DNA of 64,000 nt. Source: Methanobacterium sp. UBA176 (lineage in GTDB: Archaea; Methanobacteriota; Methanobacteria; Methanobacteriales; Methanobacteriaceae). Position numbers and translations under genes: made by a program. The notes beneath the pieces are model-generated. The model was not told the DNA's origin. It saw only the letters and a program-made list of their open reading frames with translations, and ran no database searches. The stretch covers positions 1-64,000 of the forward strand of contig DAVZ01000055.1 of assembly GCA_002505765.1 (NCBI GenBank), read 5' to 3'. Below are positions 36,670-44,204 of the stretch, in pieces (the first letter of the stretch is position 1; each line of letters starts with the position of its first letter).

Positions 36670-37276
36670 AAACGCTGCATTTGAATTAGCACAAAATCTA
36701 AAAAATTTAAAAGATATTGAAGCAGTTATTCTATTTGGATCTGCAGCAAAGGGTGAAATGCACAAAAAGAGCGATATTGATATTTTTTTAATGTTTAATT
36801 CTGCAAATAACCCCGAAATGGGAAAGGAAGGAAGAGAAGCTCAAAGGATTGCAATTAAAATTGAGAATAAATATAAGCTACAAAATCCTTTTTCTTTTGT
36901 ATTTTTTAACCGTGGCGAATCTATTGATTCAGATTTCCTATGGGAAGTTGTTAAAGACGGGATTACGTTATACTGTAAACCAGAACTAATTTTAGGTCAA
37001 AAAGAGTTCCTGAAACCTGCAGCTTTAATTTCATATACCTATGGAAAAATACCGCAAAAAGATAAAATGTTTGTTAAAAGGCAATTATATGGCTACAAAG
37101 TTAAAACTGAACATAAAGGCAAAAAATACATCAGTGAAAGGGAAGGAATTATTTCAAAGTACGGGAAAAAGCTTGGAAGAGCAACATTTATCATCGAAGC
37201 AAAAAAAACAGATGAAATACTTGAATTATTTGACGAAAAAGGAGTAAAATATAATTTAACAAAAATATGGATATAA
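36659..37276 (+). CDS. nucleotidyltransferase (MNT) antitoxin with C-terminal domain
   Basis: 205 residues from ATG 36659. The polymerase-beta-type site is G27-S28 (LFGSAAKGE) with D39-x-D41 (KSDIDIFL). Beyond the catalytic half lies a roughly 90-residue C-terminal region ('ALISYTYGKIPQKDKMFVKRQLYGYKVK ...') shared with the protein at 50385. Predicted to AMPylate and neutralise the upstream HEPN toxin. Overlapping start and stop imply coupling. Confidence 0.75.
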   Translation: MNIENAAFELAQNLKNLKDIEAVILFGSAAKGEMHKKSDIDIFLMFNSANNPEMGKEGREAQRIAIKIENKYKLQNPFSFVFFNRGESIDSDFLWEVVKDGITLYCKPELILGQKEFLKPAALISYTYGKIPQKDKMFVKRQLYGYKVKTEHKGKKYISEREGIISKYGKKLGRATFIIEAKKTDEILELFDEKGVKYNLTKIWI

Positions 37277-37299
37277 ATAACAAGTCTTTTAAACTTTAA

Positions 37300-37475
37300 G
37301 GCACAGTAAGCACGTTTTTAGTATTTTCAGACTTATTACAGAAAGTTCTAAAGTCGCAGTAATGCAAGTCCTTTTATCTGGATTAGGTATCCGTGAAGAT
37401 TTAATTCCCTTTCCATAGGCCTCGCAGATGATGCTGTTTTCAATTTCAGCCACTACATGATCAAATTCATCCAAA
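37300..37475 (-). pseudogene. nuclease 3'-end remnant, copy B
   Basis: Reads DLDEFDHVVAEIENSIICEAYGKGIKSS and PNPDKRTC before losing frame. It matches the tail of the 40096 nuclease fragment (DQVVAEIENSIICEVNGKGI, PNPEKRTC). Start codon and nuclease core are missing. Together with copy A it brackets the HEPN/MNT pair. Confidence 0.7.
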
Positions 37476-37550
37476 TCATTGTATCTACCCTTTACTTGAA
37501 ATATTTGTTTCATATACAAAACACTAAAAAATTATCCATAATAAACATTA

Positions 37551-38084
37551 TTATAATCTCTCTAACAGTTTTTCAAATTCTAAATTGAATTTTTTAGCTC
37601 TCTTTAAAGATGTTTGAGCTTTAGATTTTTTAATAGGAGCTGTCATGTTATATTGAAATGTTGAACGCTTTTTTCTCTCAAAATCAAATCCTGCAATGAT
37701 ATCATCGGTTAGATTAGCCAGTTCCATAGCTTCAGCCTTAGCATCTTCAAAATCCTCTAAAAGACTCTTTTTAAGCTTATTCCTTACAAAAACAATTAAT
37801 GCATCGCTAGTCACTTTATGAGAAACAGCGCTTCCAACTTTATATCCAAGTTTTAGGAAAACAGCGTTGGCAATGTAATACATAGAATAATAAGAAGAAA
37901 CTATAACCCATAAAGATGATAAATCCTCATTTAAAATTAAATCTGCAACTATTAGGCTGTCTTCAGAATTTTTCCTAAGAATATTCAATATATTTTCGTC
38001 CAAAGATTTTTCTTTAAGTAGTCCATCCCTTAAATAGACTTTTACGTTTGTCTCTGCTTCTTTAATCCTTTCTTTGTCCAACAT
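37551..38084 (-). CDS. HEPN-domain protein
   Basis: 177 residues, all helical. Typical HEPN elements are 'SSLWVIVSSYYSMYYIANAVFLKLGYKVG', 'SHKVTSDALIVF' and a basic C-terminal helix. It follows, with a 23-base overlap, a winged-helix/MNT protein on the minus strand, making the second HEPN/MNT module of the island. This architecture (wHTH fused to MNT plus a long HEPN) differs from the first module. Likely RNase toxin; the catalytic R-x4-6-H is not obvious by eye. Confidence 0.7.
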   Translation of the reverse strand: MLDKERIKEAETNVKVYLRDGLLKEKSLDENILNILRKNSEDSLIVADLILNEDLSSLWVIVSSYYSMYYIANAVFLKLGYKVGSAVSHKVTSDALIVFVRNKLKKSLLEDFEDAKAEAMELANLTDDIIAGFDFERKKRSTFQYNMTAPIKKSKAQTSLKRAKKFNLEFEKLLERL

Positions 38085-38646
38085 TCTCCATCAACCTGTA
38101 GTAGTCCTCAATTCCAGTAAGTATGATATTTCGCTTAATTGCCTCTAAAACAACGTTAAATTCCCTGCTTCTTTCCATTGTCAAAAATTCTTCGTAAGTA
38201 AAGAATAAATAGTGAATATCAAGCGGAAGTAGCGAAATAATCCTTTCAATCTCTTTTTCTCTATTTTTTTCTCCTATAACCATTAAATCTATATCCGAAT
38301 TCTTTGAGTAAGTTCCTTTTGCATATGAACCGAATATTAATGCTATAAATGTAAAATTAAGGGCGTTGAGTTTTTTATGCAAAATAAGGATATTTTTATC
38401 TTCAAGCAGGTTTTTTCTCCGTTCATATTCAGCCTCAAAAATTATTGGATGAACTTTTTTATTTAAAATACAATTAAAAGCATTACCAAACCTTTCCAGG
38501 ATTATTAATTCTTTGTTTTCAAGCCCTTTTACAGAATTATGTACATTTTTATAATCCATCCCTATACGATTTGATAATTGAGCAATACTTATATTTTTTC
38601 CTTCATTTTCTAGGAGGGCCATTATTACTCTTGTATTGTTGTTCAT
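38062..38646 (-). CDS. winged-helix plus nucleotidyltransferase (MNT) protein
   Basis: 194 residues. N-terminal HTH (about 1-60, 'ISIAQLSNRIGMDYKNVHNSVKGLENKELI'), then an MNT core, with G-S-Y-A-K-G at about 105 and S-D-I-D-L-M. The combination suits an antitoxin that both represses its operon and modifies the HEPN partner encoded by the overlapping downstream gene. Confidence 0.8.
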   Translation of the reverse strand: MNNNTRVIMALLENEGKNISIAQLSNRIGMDYKNVHNSVKGLENKELIILERFGNAFNCILNKKVHPIIFEAEYERRKNLLEDKNILILHKKLNALNFTFIALIFGSYAKGTYSKNSDIDLMVIGEKNREKEIERIISLLPLDIHYLFFTYEEFLTMERSREFNVVLEAIKRNIILTGIEDYYRLMENVGQRKD

Positions 38647-38776
38647 TTTAAAATCTCTATGGTAAATCTTTCAGATACTATGGTATTTTTACCATAGCAT
38701 TATGGTTATTTAGTAACCTGGCATTAATAAAGCTTCGGAAAAATTTTATAAAATTCTTTAAGATTAACAAATAATA

Positions 38777-38993
38777 TTATTTTAAAAATTCTTTAAACTG
38801 TTCTACAGTTAAATCAGCATCTTTGAGAATGCTTTTTAATAATTTTCCCTGAATGGTATGGAACAGTTATTCGAACTCCTTCCTTATTCTTATAAATTTT
38901 ATGGCTTCCACTTTGATGTACAAGAACAGATCCTATGTGCTCTAATACTTTAATGACTTTATCTGCCGTTACTCGAGGAAGCTCTTCACTCAT
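38777..38993 (-). pseudogene. hicA: HicA toxin, frameshifted near the C-terminus
   Basis: From ATG 38993: ELPRVTADKVIKVLEHIGSV, QSGSHKIYKN, then VRITVPYHSGKII, the HicA dsRBD-like core with catalytic His in QSGSHKIY. In an A5 run at about 38830 the frame breaks; one base off it continues SILKDADLTVEQFKEFLK to 38777. HicA cleaves mRNA. The start overlaps the hicB stop (ATGA). Unusually hicB precedes hicA. The uncorrected protein ends at 38814, after the catalytic core but without the last helix. Confidence 0.75.
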
Positions 38994-39214
38994 ACTTCTA
39001 TTTCCAGAGAGGTTAAGCTAATATATTCAATTTCAGGAATTGTTTCTTTGTTTTCTATCCTATCTTCCAGGTGGAGACGAATAGCGTCTTTAATATTTTC
39101 TATGACTTCTTCATAGCTTTCGCCGTGAGCATAACAACCTTGAAGTTCAGGACTGAATGCAAAATATCCATCTTCGTCCTTTTCAATTACTACAGAAACC
39201 TTATATCGTTTCAT
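38990..39214 (-). CDS. hicB: HicB-type antitoxin
   Basis: About 74 residues from ATG 39214, which has GAGGTT upstream. 'KVSVVIEKDEDGYFAFSPELQGCYAHGESYEEVIENIKDAIRLHLED' is the partial RNase-H-like HicB fold. It binds HicA directly. No C-terminal DNA-binding domain, so regulation may need another protein, perhaps the small protein encoded just upstream. Confidence 0.88.
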   Translation of the reverse strand: MKRYKVSVVIEKDEDGYFAFSPELQGCYAHGESYEEVIENIKDAIRLHLEDRIENKETIPEIEYISLTSLEIEV

Positions 39215-39230
39215 TATTTTAACCTCAAAT

Positions 39231-39404
39231 CTATATTTCATCTAATTCAAGAGCCCTAGCTCCCTTCTTTTTCCTGTATGCTTTTATAGCTTCAATTTCA
39301 TCTTCATCGGGCTCTTCTATCCCTATTAAACGTGAATCAATTATTCCTTCAATTTTTTCTATCATAAGTTTAATTTCAGATATTTCCTTATCTATTTCGC
39401 CCAA
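39231..39404 (-). CDS. small acidic protein upstream of hicB (57 aa), TTG start
   Basis: Starts at TTG 39404, behind GTGAGGT. The sequence is helical ('EIDKEISEIKLMIEKIEGI') with a middle acidic part 'EEPDEDEIEAIKAYRKKKG'. Antitoxin-like composition. It ends 17 bases before the hicB start and is probably its first operon gene. Family not recognised. Confidence 0.55.
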   Translation of the reverse strand: MGEIDKEISEIKLMIEKIEGIIDSRLIGIEEPDEDEIEAIKAYRKKKGARALELDEI

Positions 39405-39617
39405 TTACCTCACCATTATTATTCTATCAATTAATATATTCAGATACATATTTCTACTCGTTAGTTAATAATATTTTTCAATTTTGCAAAAATGTTTGAA
39501 TGATTTTTTGAAAGATAATAAACTTTAATACACGGAAATATTGCCTAAGAGTTGGTATTAACAAAAGATAATCTTTTTATACAGTAAAGACATATGATAA
39601 TAGTGAAGGGTGATTAT

Positions 39618-39815
39618 ATGCATGTTTACAAAAAAGAACGCAAAACTGAGGTTAAACTTATCAAAAATAGTTTAGAAATATCCAAAGCTACTAATTCACC
39701 TGAAGAGGATGCTGATTTTATTAAAGAAACTGAAGAAGCCATTAAAAGATGTGAAAATGGTGAGTTCAAGGAAATGAGTGCACAAGAATTTCTTAAAGAG
39801 TTACGAAAATGGTAA
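39618..39815 (+). CDS. RelB/antitoxin-like protein
   Basis: 65 residues from ATG 39618 (AGGGTGAT upstream; an ATG at 39594 is also in frame). Charged, helical, ending 'ENGEFKEMSAQEFLKELRKW', the common RelB-type tail. The stop overlaps the toxin start by four bases (ATGGTAA), the usual antitoxin-toxin arrangement. Confidence 0.7.
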   Translation: MHVYKKERKTEVKLIKNSLEISKATNSPEEDADFIKETEEAIKRCENGEFKEMSAQEFLKELRKW

Positions 39816-40095
39816 AAAAGGAAATTCTTGATTTAATTGATTTTTTTCTAAATATCATAATTTGATGACTTTTATAAATAATTATTCCAACCGTGTTAAA
39901 GATGGAACTACTAAAAAAATGCTTAGAACACAGATTAAGAAAATTATATGCAATCTTGAAGTAGGTAAACCCATGAAAACTTCTAGAAAAGGTACAAGAG
40001 AAGTTTATGCTACACCTTATAGATTATCATATATTTTTTCAAGAGATAAAGAATTGTTATATTTTTTAAGCATTTATCACAAAGATAAGCAGTAA
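39809..40095 (+). pseudogene. RelE/ParE-family toxin, frameshifted in a T-run
   Basis: The start ATG 39809 gives MVKKEILDLIDFF, then a T7 run shifts the frame. One base off it continues SKYHNLMTFINNYSNRVKDG and, further on, KPMKTSRKGTREVYATPYRL, then 'ELLYFLSIYHKDKQ', the RelE core and C-terminus (mRNA interferase). Restoring one T at 39842-39849 gives a full-length toxin of about 95 residues. Either an inactivated toxin or a sequencing indel. Confidence 0.7.
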
Positions 40096-40730
40096 TTATG
40101 GAACTCGTAGCACATTTTTTGTGCTTTCAGACTTTTTACAGAACGTTCTAAAGTCGCAGGCATCACATGTTCTCTTTTCAGGGTTAGGATTCCATGAAGA
40201 TTTTATTCCTTTTCCATTAACCTCACAGATTATGCTGTTTTCAATTTCAGCCACGACCTGGTCAAATTCATTTAAAGAATTGCTTATGGACTTATCTTCA
40301 GTCATGATAAAACGTATAGACCTTTCATTCTTGAAGGTTTCTGATAGATCAGGCGCTTTTAATTTTGTATTCCATTTAAGCAAATTATTCAAATCATTTG
40401 CAGATGGCATTATATCGGTACTTCCATCCTGAACTTCATCTTTAAGCAGCTTCAAGTCCTCTTTAAAAAGAGATAATTCATTTAGATAAAATAATATTCC
40501 AGTTAAAACTGGACGTGATTCAGGCTGCATTGAACGGAGCCAGGAATAGGTAAGAATCTGCCACTGGTGATGCTGCCATGAAGGAGAATTAACAGGCGGT
40601 CTTTTCATACCTTTATAGTCTACAATAATCTCGTATTCTGGATAATCAATTTCATCAATCTTTTCTTTAAACATTGGATCCTGATGAAGATAGTTTAATC
40701 CATTACGGAAAGTAAAAATTAGTATACAAT
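40096..40730 (-). pseudogene. N-terminally truncated PD-(D/E)XK nuclease, copy C
   Basis: Open from about 40730 without a proper start; an internal ATG is at 40674. It retains the active-site strand 'YEIIVDYKGMK' (D-x-K), the QxxY-like helix 'HHQWQILTYSWL' and the Cys tail PEKRTCDACDFRTFC. Each element is paralleled in the intact nuclease at 43252 (IWDYKG, QMLVYAELY, CDICDLRWNC). The N-terminal Cys and the second catalytic Asp are missing. This is a remnant of a second helicase-nuclease system, opposite in strand to the intact one. Confidence 0.7.
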
Positions 40731-40800
40731 ATAAAAAAATATTTATCTTTCATAACTTATTAAAATAGCTAGAAATCAATATATCAGTTTAAACATAGCC

Positions 40801-40860
40801 GACAATAGGTATAAGTAGAGGTATAACCTACAACCATATCAGAGAACAAATAAAATCATT
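40801..40860 (+). pseudogene. fragment of a CARF-HTH (Csa3-like) gene
   Basis: Reads TIGISRGITYNHIREQIKSF, nearly the recognition helix of the intact CARF regulator at 30554 ([20 protein letters not shown]). Only this helix-turn-helix segment survives, 155 bases upstream of the helicase operon. Confidence 0.6.
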
Positions 40861-41014
40861 CCTATTAACCTATATAAAATTAATAGCCGAAATTAACTAT
40901 CAACTAGTCAAATAATTCGATTACAATCATCTAATCATCAATTTAGTCAATTTAAAAACCCATTACAATGTAAAAGTAAATATCCGGCAATTAATCATTT
41001 AAAAGAGGATTAAG

Positions 41015-43249
41015 ATGGATATCAATGAATTAATAGGCATAGTTAAAAACATTCAAGGATATGACCTTGATAGCCAACAGGAAAAAGTTGTTAAACATGG
41101 AAAAGGACCATTATGGGTTGTAGCAGGGCCGGGCTCAGGTAAAACCGAAGTATTAGTTTTAAGGACGCTGAAATTGGTTTTTGTGGATAATTTACTTCCT
41201 TCTTCAATTATTATAACCACATTCACAGAAAAAGCTGCTAATAATTTATTTGAAAGAATATTAAATTATACTAATCTTATTTTTAAAGAATATCCAGAAT
41301 TAGAATCAAAAATCGATGTTCATGGGCTTAAAATAGGTACTCTCCATAGCCTATGTAATGACATAATGTTAGAGAATAAAAATCAAGCTTATGAAAATTA
41401 TAAGCTTTTAGATGAACTGGAACAATATTTATTCATATTTGAGCATTCTGATCTTGCCAATGAACGTTCTAGCAAGTATTGTCCTCTTTTTGAAAAGTTT
41501 GAGTATCTATTCAGCGGATTTGATCCAGTTACTAACACATTTAGATGGAATAAAGAAAGACTTCCTAACAAGTGGAGAAGAACCAATGCCTCGATTAAAT
41601 TATTTAACAGAATGGTAGAGAACCTTATAGACTTAGAAAAATTAAAAGATGCAGAAGAACCTTATGATTTAGTCATATGTGCTTATAACGATTATGTAAC
41701 CAAATTAGAAGAGCACAGAAGATGTGATTTTGCCCATTTACAGAAAAAATTCTTAGAATTCTTAGATACCCCCCTAGGGCTCAGATTTTTAAATGGAGAT
41801 GGTACTGAAACTCATCCTGGAGTTAAATATGTGTTAGTAGACGAATATCAAGATACTAATCCAATTCAAGAAGAAATATACCTAAAATTAAGTAAAGGCA
41901 CCCATAATTTGTGCGTTGTTGGGGATGACGATCAAGCGCTCTATAGATTCCGAGGAGGAACCGTAGATTGTATGGTTACTTTTAAGCAAGCATGTGTAAA
42001 TACATTCGGCATTAAACCAGATGATGTTACGGTGATATTCTTAAACACCAATTATCGTTCACATCCCGATATTGTGTATTATTATGATGATTATATTAAA
42101 TCATTCCCATCAATGCGCTTAGAAGGAGCTAGAGTAGAATATAAACCACCTTTAGATCCTAAAGGCAAAATATCTGGCGATTATCCTTCAGTAGCATATA
42201 TTACTGGGAAAACCATAAATGAAACAGCCGAAAACTTTGCCATTTTTGTTGAAGATCTTATTAAAAATGAGATAATAGAAAAACCCAGTCAATGCGCTTT
42301 ACTTATGAGAAGCGTGAGAGAATCTGCGCGTAACGCTGGTCCTTTTGCTGAAGCCTTAAGAAATAGAGGCATTAGTGTTTATAATCCTCGTTCCAAAAAT
42401 TTTTTAGAGCATGAAGAAACAGCTGGAATTCTAGGAGCATTTATATCTATCATTGATCCCGATCTTTCTGCTTTAGAGTCAGTTGGACCACCAAATATTA
42501 AAAACATGGTTCATTTCTGGATTAATGAATATAAAGAAATAGCAGATAAATATCCCGACCTTTCAAATTATGTAAATAAGTCTGTTGAATCAATAAGCAA
42601 AATTCCTTTAGATAATTGGATTAAAGTGAATATTTTAGACATTTTTTACCATATACTCGCGCATGAACCCTTTAATGAATGGAGAGATGATGTAGAGAAA
42701 ACCTATAGGCTTGGACAACTTTCAAAAATCTTTGAAACCTATGCATCAGTTCCATATCCTGGATTCCCAGGTTCAGACAGAGGAGAACTAAGAACAGGTA
42801 AAACAGAAGATGGAACTATAAGTTTTGGCTGGAGAAAGACGTTCTATTATGCTTTAATTGGTTTATTAGTGTCTGCAGGTTTAGATGATCCTGAAATTGA
42901 AATTTTAACTCCCCCAGATCATCTACCTATTATGACTGTTCATCAATCCAAAGGATTGGAATTCCCATTTGTATTTGTCTATGGATTAAAACAGAAGCCA
43001 AGATTAGATGATTCGATTTTATTAGAAGATGCATTCTTAAATTTTAGAAAAAAACCACCATTAGTCAATTTCACGCCTGAAGAAAGAGCAGAGCAGGATT
43101 TGATAAGGTTTTATTACGTTGCATATTCTAGGGCTCAGTATGCTTTAATACACCTCGTTCCAAAAGTTCATCTTTCCAGTGGATTTTTCGGTTTTATTGG
43201 TAAAAAAATAATAGACTTTAAAGAAAAAGCTAAAGAATTGGGGGCCTAA
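41015..43249 (+). CDS. UvrD/Rep-like superfamily 1 DNA helicase
   Basis: 744 residues with all SF1A motifs. Motif I AGPGSGKTEVL (Lys43), Ia 'IITTFTEKAANNLFERI', II VLVDEYQDTNP (Asp276-Glu277), III GDDDQALYRFRGG, IV 'LNTNYRSHPDIV', V 'TVHQSKGLEFPFVFVYGL', VI 'RFYYVAYSRAQYALI'. A 3'-5' DNA translocase is predicted. GAGGAT before the ATG. Two bases separate its stop from the nuclease start, resembling an AddA/AddB-like split pair, but this protein has no nuclease domain of its own. First gene of the helicase-nuclease-TGT operon. Base composition is lower in G+C than in the pfl genes and similar to the island. Confidence 0.93.
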   Translation: MDINELIGIVKNIQGYDLDSQQEKVVKHGKGPLWVVAGPGSGKTEVLVLRTLKLVFVDNLLPSSIIITTFTEKAANNLFERILNYTNLIFKEYPELESKIDVHGLKIGTLHSLCNDIMLENKNQAYENYKLLDELEQYLFIFEHSDLANERSSKYCPLFEKFEYLFSGFDPVTNTFRWNKERLPNKWRRTNASIKLFNRMVENLIDLEKLKDAEEPYDLVICAYNDYVTKLEEHRRCDFAHLQKKFLEFLDTPLGLRFLNGDGTETHPGVKYVLVDEYQDTNPIQEEIYLKLSKGTHNLCVVGDDDQALYRFRGGTVDCMVTFKQACVNTFGIKPDDVTVIFLNTNYRSHPDIVYYYDDYIKSFPSMRLEGARVEYKPPLDPKGKISGDYPSVAYITGKTINETAENFAIFVEDLIKNEIIEKPSQCALLMRSVRESARNAGPFAEALRNRGISVYNPRSKNFLEHEETAGILGAFISIIDPDLSALESVGPPNIKNMVHFWINEYKEIADKYPDLSNYVNKSVESISKIPLDNWIKVNILDIFYHILAHEPFNEWRDDVEKTYRLGQLSKIFETYASVPYPGFPGSDRGELRTGKTEDGTISFGWRKTFYYALIGLLVSAGLDDPEIEILTPPDHLPIMTVHQSKGLEFPFVFVYGLKQKPRLDDSILLEDAFLNFRKKPPLVNFTPEERAEQDLIRFYYVAYSRAQYALIHLVPKVHLSSGFFGFIGKKIIDFKEKAKELGA

Positions 43250-43251
43250 TT

Positions 43252-44193
43252 ATGTCTTGGAGAGATTACGATTGTCTAAACATACCACTTAAGTCATCTG
43301 TCCAAATGAAAAATAAATATAGTATTACAAGCGATATTTTATCTTTTCAGCTATGTAGAAGACAATATGGGTTCTTTGGGGTAAGAGGGTATCAGCCAGC
43401 ACATGTTGTTCAATATTGGTATGGTACTATACTTCATCAAGTCTTAGACAAATTACATATGCACTATCAAGGACTTTTGGATGAAAGCACAGTAGAACGA
43501 ATTCCTACTGATGAAGAAGTAGAAATATATTTCAACGCTGTTGATGATAGTTTAAGGGCTAGAGGAATAAGAGCTATTAATTCAAGTCTCCGTAAGACTG
43601 CTATCAATGTTCTGAAGATTTTCAACGCTTTAGAAGGCCCTAAATTATATCCTAATGTAATTGATACTGAATGCGATCTCCAAAGTGATCAGGGTAATTA
43701 CATACTCCATGGTGTTGTTGATCTTTTAAAAGAAATTTCAATGGCCAAATACACAAAAGATTACGATAAAGTGGAAATTTGGGATTATAAAGGAACTAAA
43801 TTTCCAGATTTATCTATTAAATATGGACAAGAAAAGTTAGATAGATATGTATTCCAAATGTTAGTATATGCAGAGCTTTACAAGCTCAAAAATGGAAAAT
43901 ATCCTCTCAAAGGTAAGCTTTATTTTATGAATGAGCTATTTGGGAATTCCAATGCTAATGAAACACCTCCCGAAGCTGTTTATGTAGTAGAATTTAGAGA
44001 TCGTGACATTAATGAAAAAATAAATTCAGCATTAAATCTCTTTTCTAATACTGTAACTGAAATTGAATCTAATTTAAAATATGACCGGTGGGATCCACCT
44101 GAGCAGCAGCCAGATAAAGAAACTTGTGATATCTGCGATTTAAGATGGAATTGTAGTGCTTTAACTAAAAAGTACCCAATGCGATATCCTTAG
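43252..44193 (+). CDS. Fe-S PD-(D/E)XK nuclease (AddB/Cas4-like)
   Basis: 313 residues. Cys35 (FQLCRRQYGFFG) and Cys292-Cys295-Cys301 (CDICDLRWNC) form the four-cysteine iron-sulphur staple of Cas4/AddB nucleases. The nuclease core has motif II Asp157 (HGVVDLL), motif III Asp178-x-Lys180 (IWDYKGTKF) and the Q-x3-Y-like 'VFQMLVYAELYKL'. All catalytic residues are in place. It probably cuts DNA during or after unwinding by the co-encoded helicase. A truncated relative lies at 40096, with two smaller tail fragments further left. Twelve bases separate it from the DpdA-like gene. Confidence 0.9.
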   Translation: MSWRDYDCLNIPLKSSVQMKNKYSITSDILSFQLCRRQYGFFGVRGYQPAHVVQYWYGTILHQVLDKLHMHYQGLLDESTVERIPTDEEVEIYFNAVDDSLRARGIRAINSSLRKTAINVLKIFNALEGPKLYPNVIDTECDLQSDQGNYILHGVVDLLKEISMAKYTKDYDKVEIWDYKGTKFPDLSIKYGQEKLDRYVFQMLVYAELYKLKNGKYPLKGKLYFMNELFGNSNANETPPEAVYVVEFRDRDINEKINSALNLFSNTVTEIESNLKYDRWDPPEQQPDKETCDICDLRWNCSALTKKYPMRYP

Positions 44194-44204
44194 GAGATAT
44201 TAAA

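Noticed and set aside
43252..44193. CRISPR Cas4
   Set aside because: The Fe-S PD-(D/E)XK layout is Cas4-like, but the protein is longer, is coupled to a UvrD-type helicase, and no cas1/cas2 is nearby.
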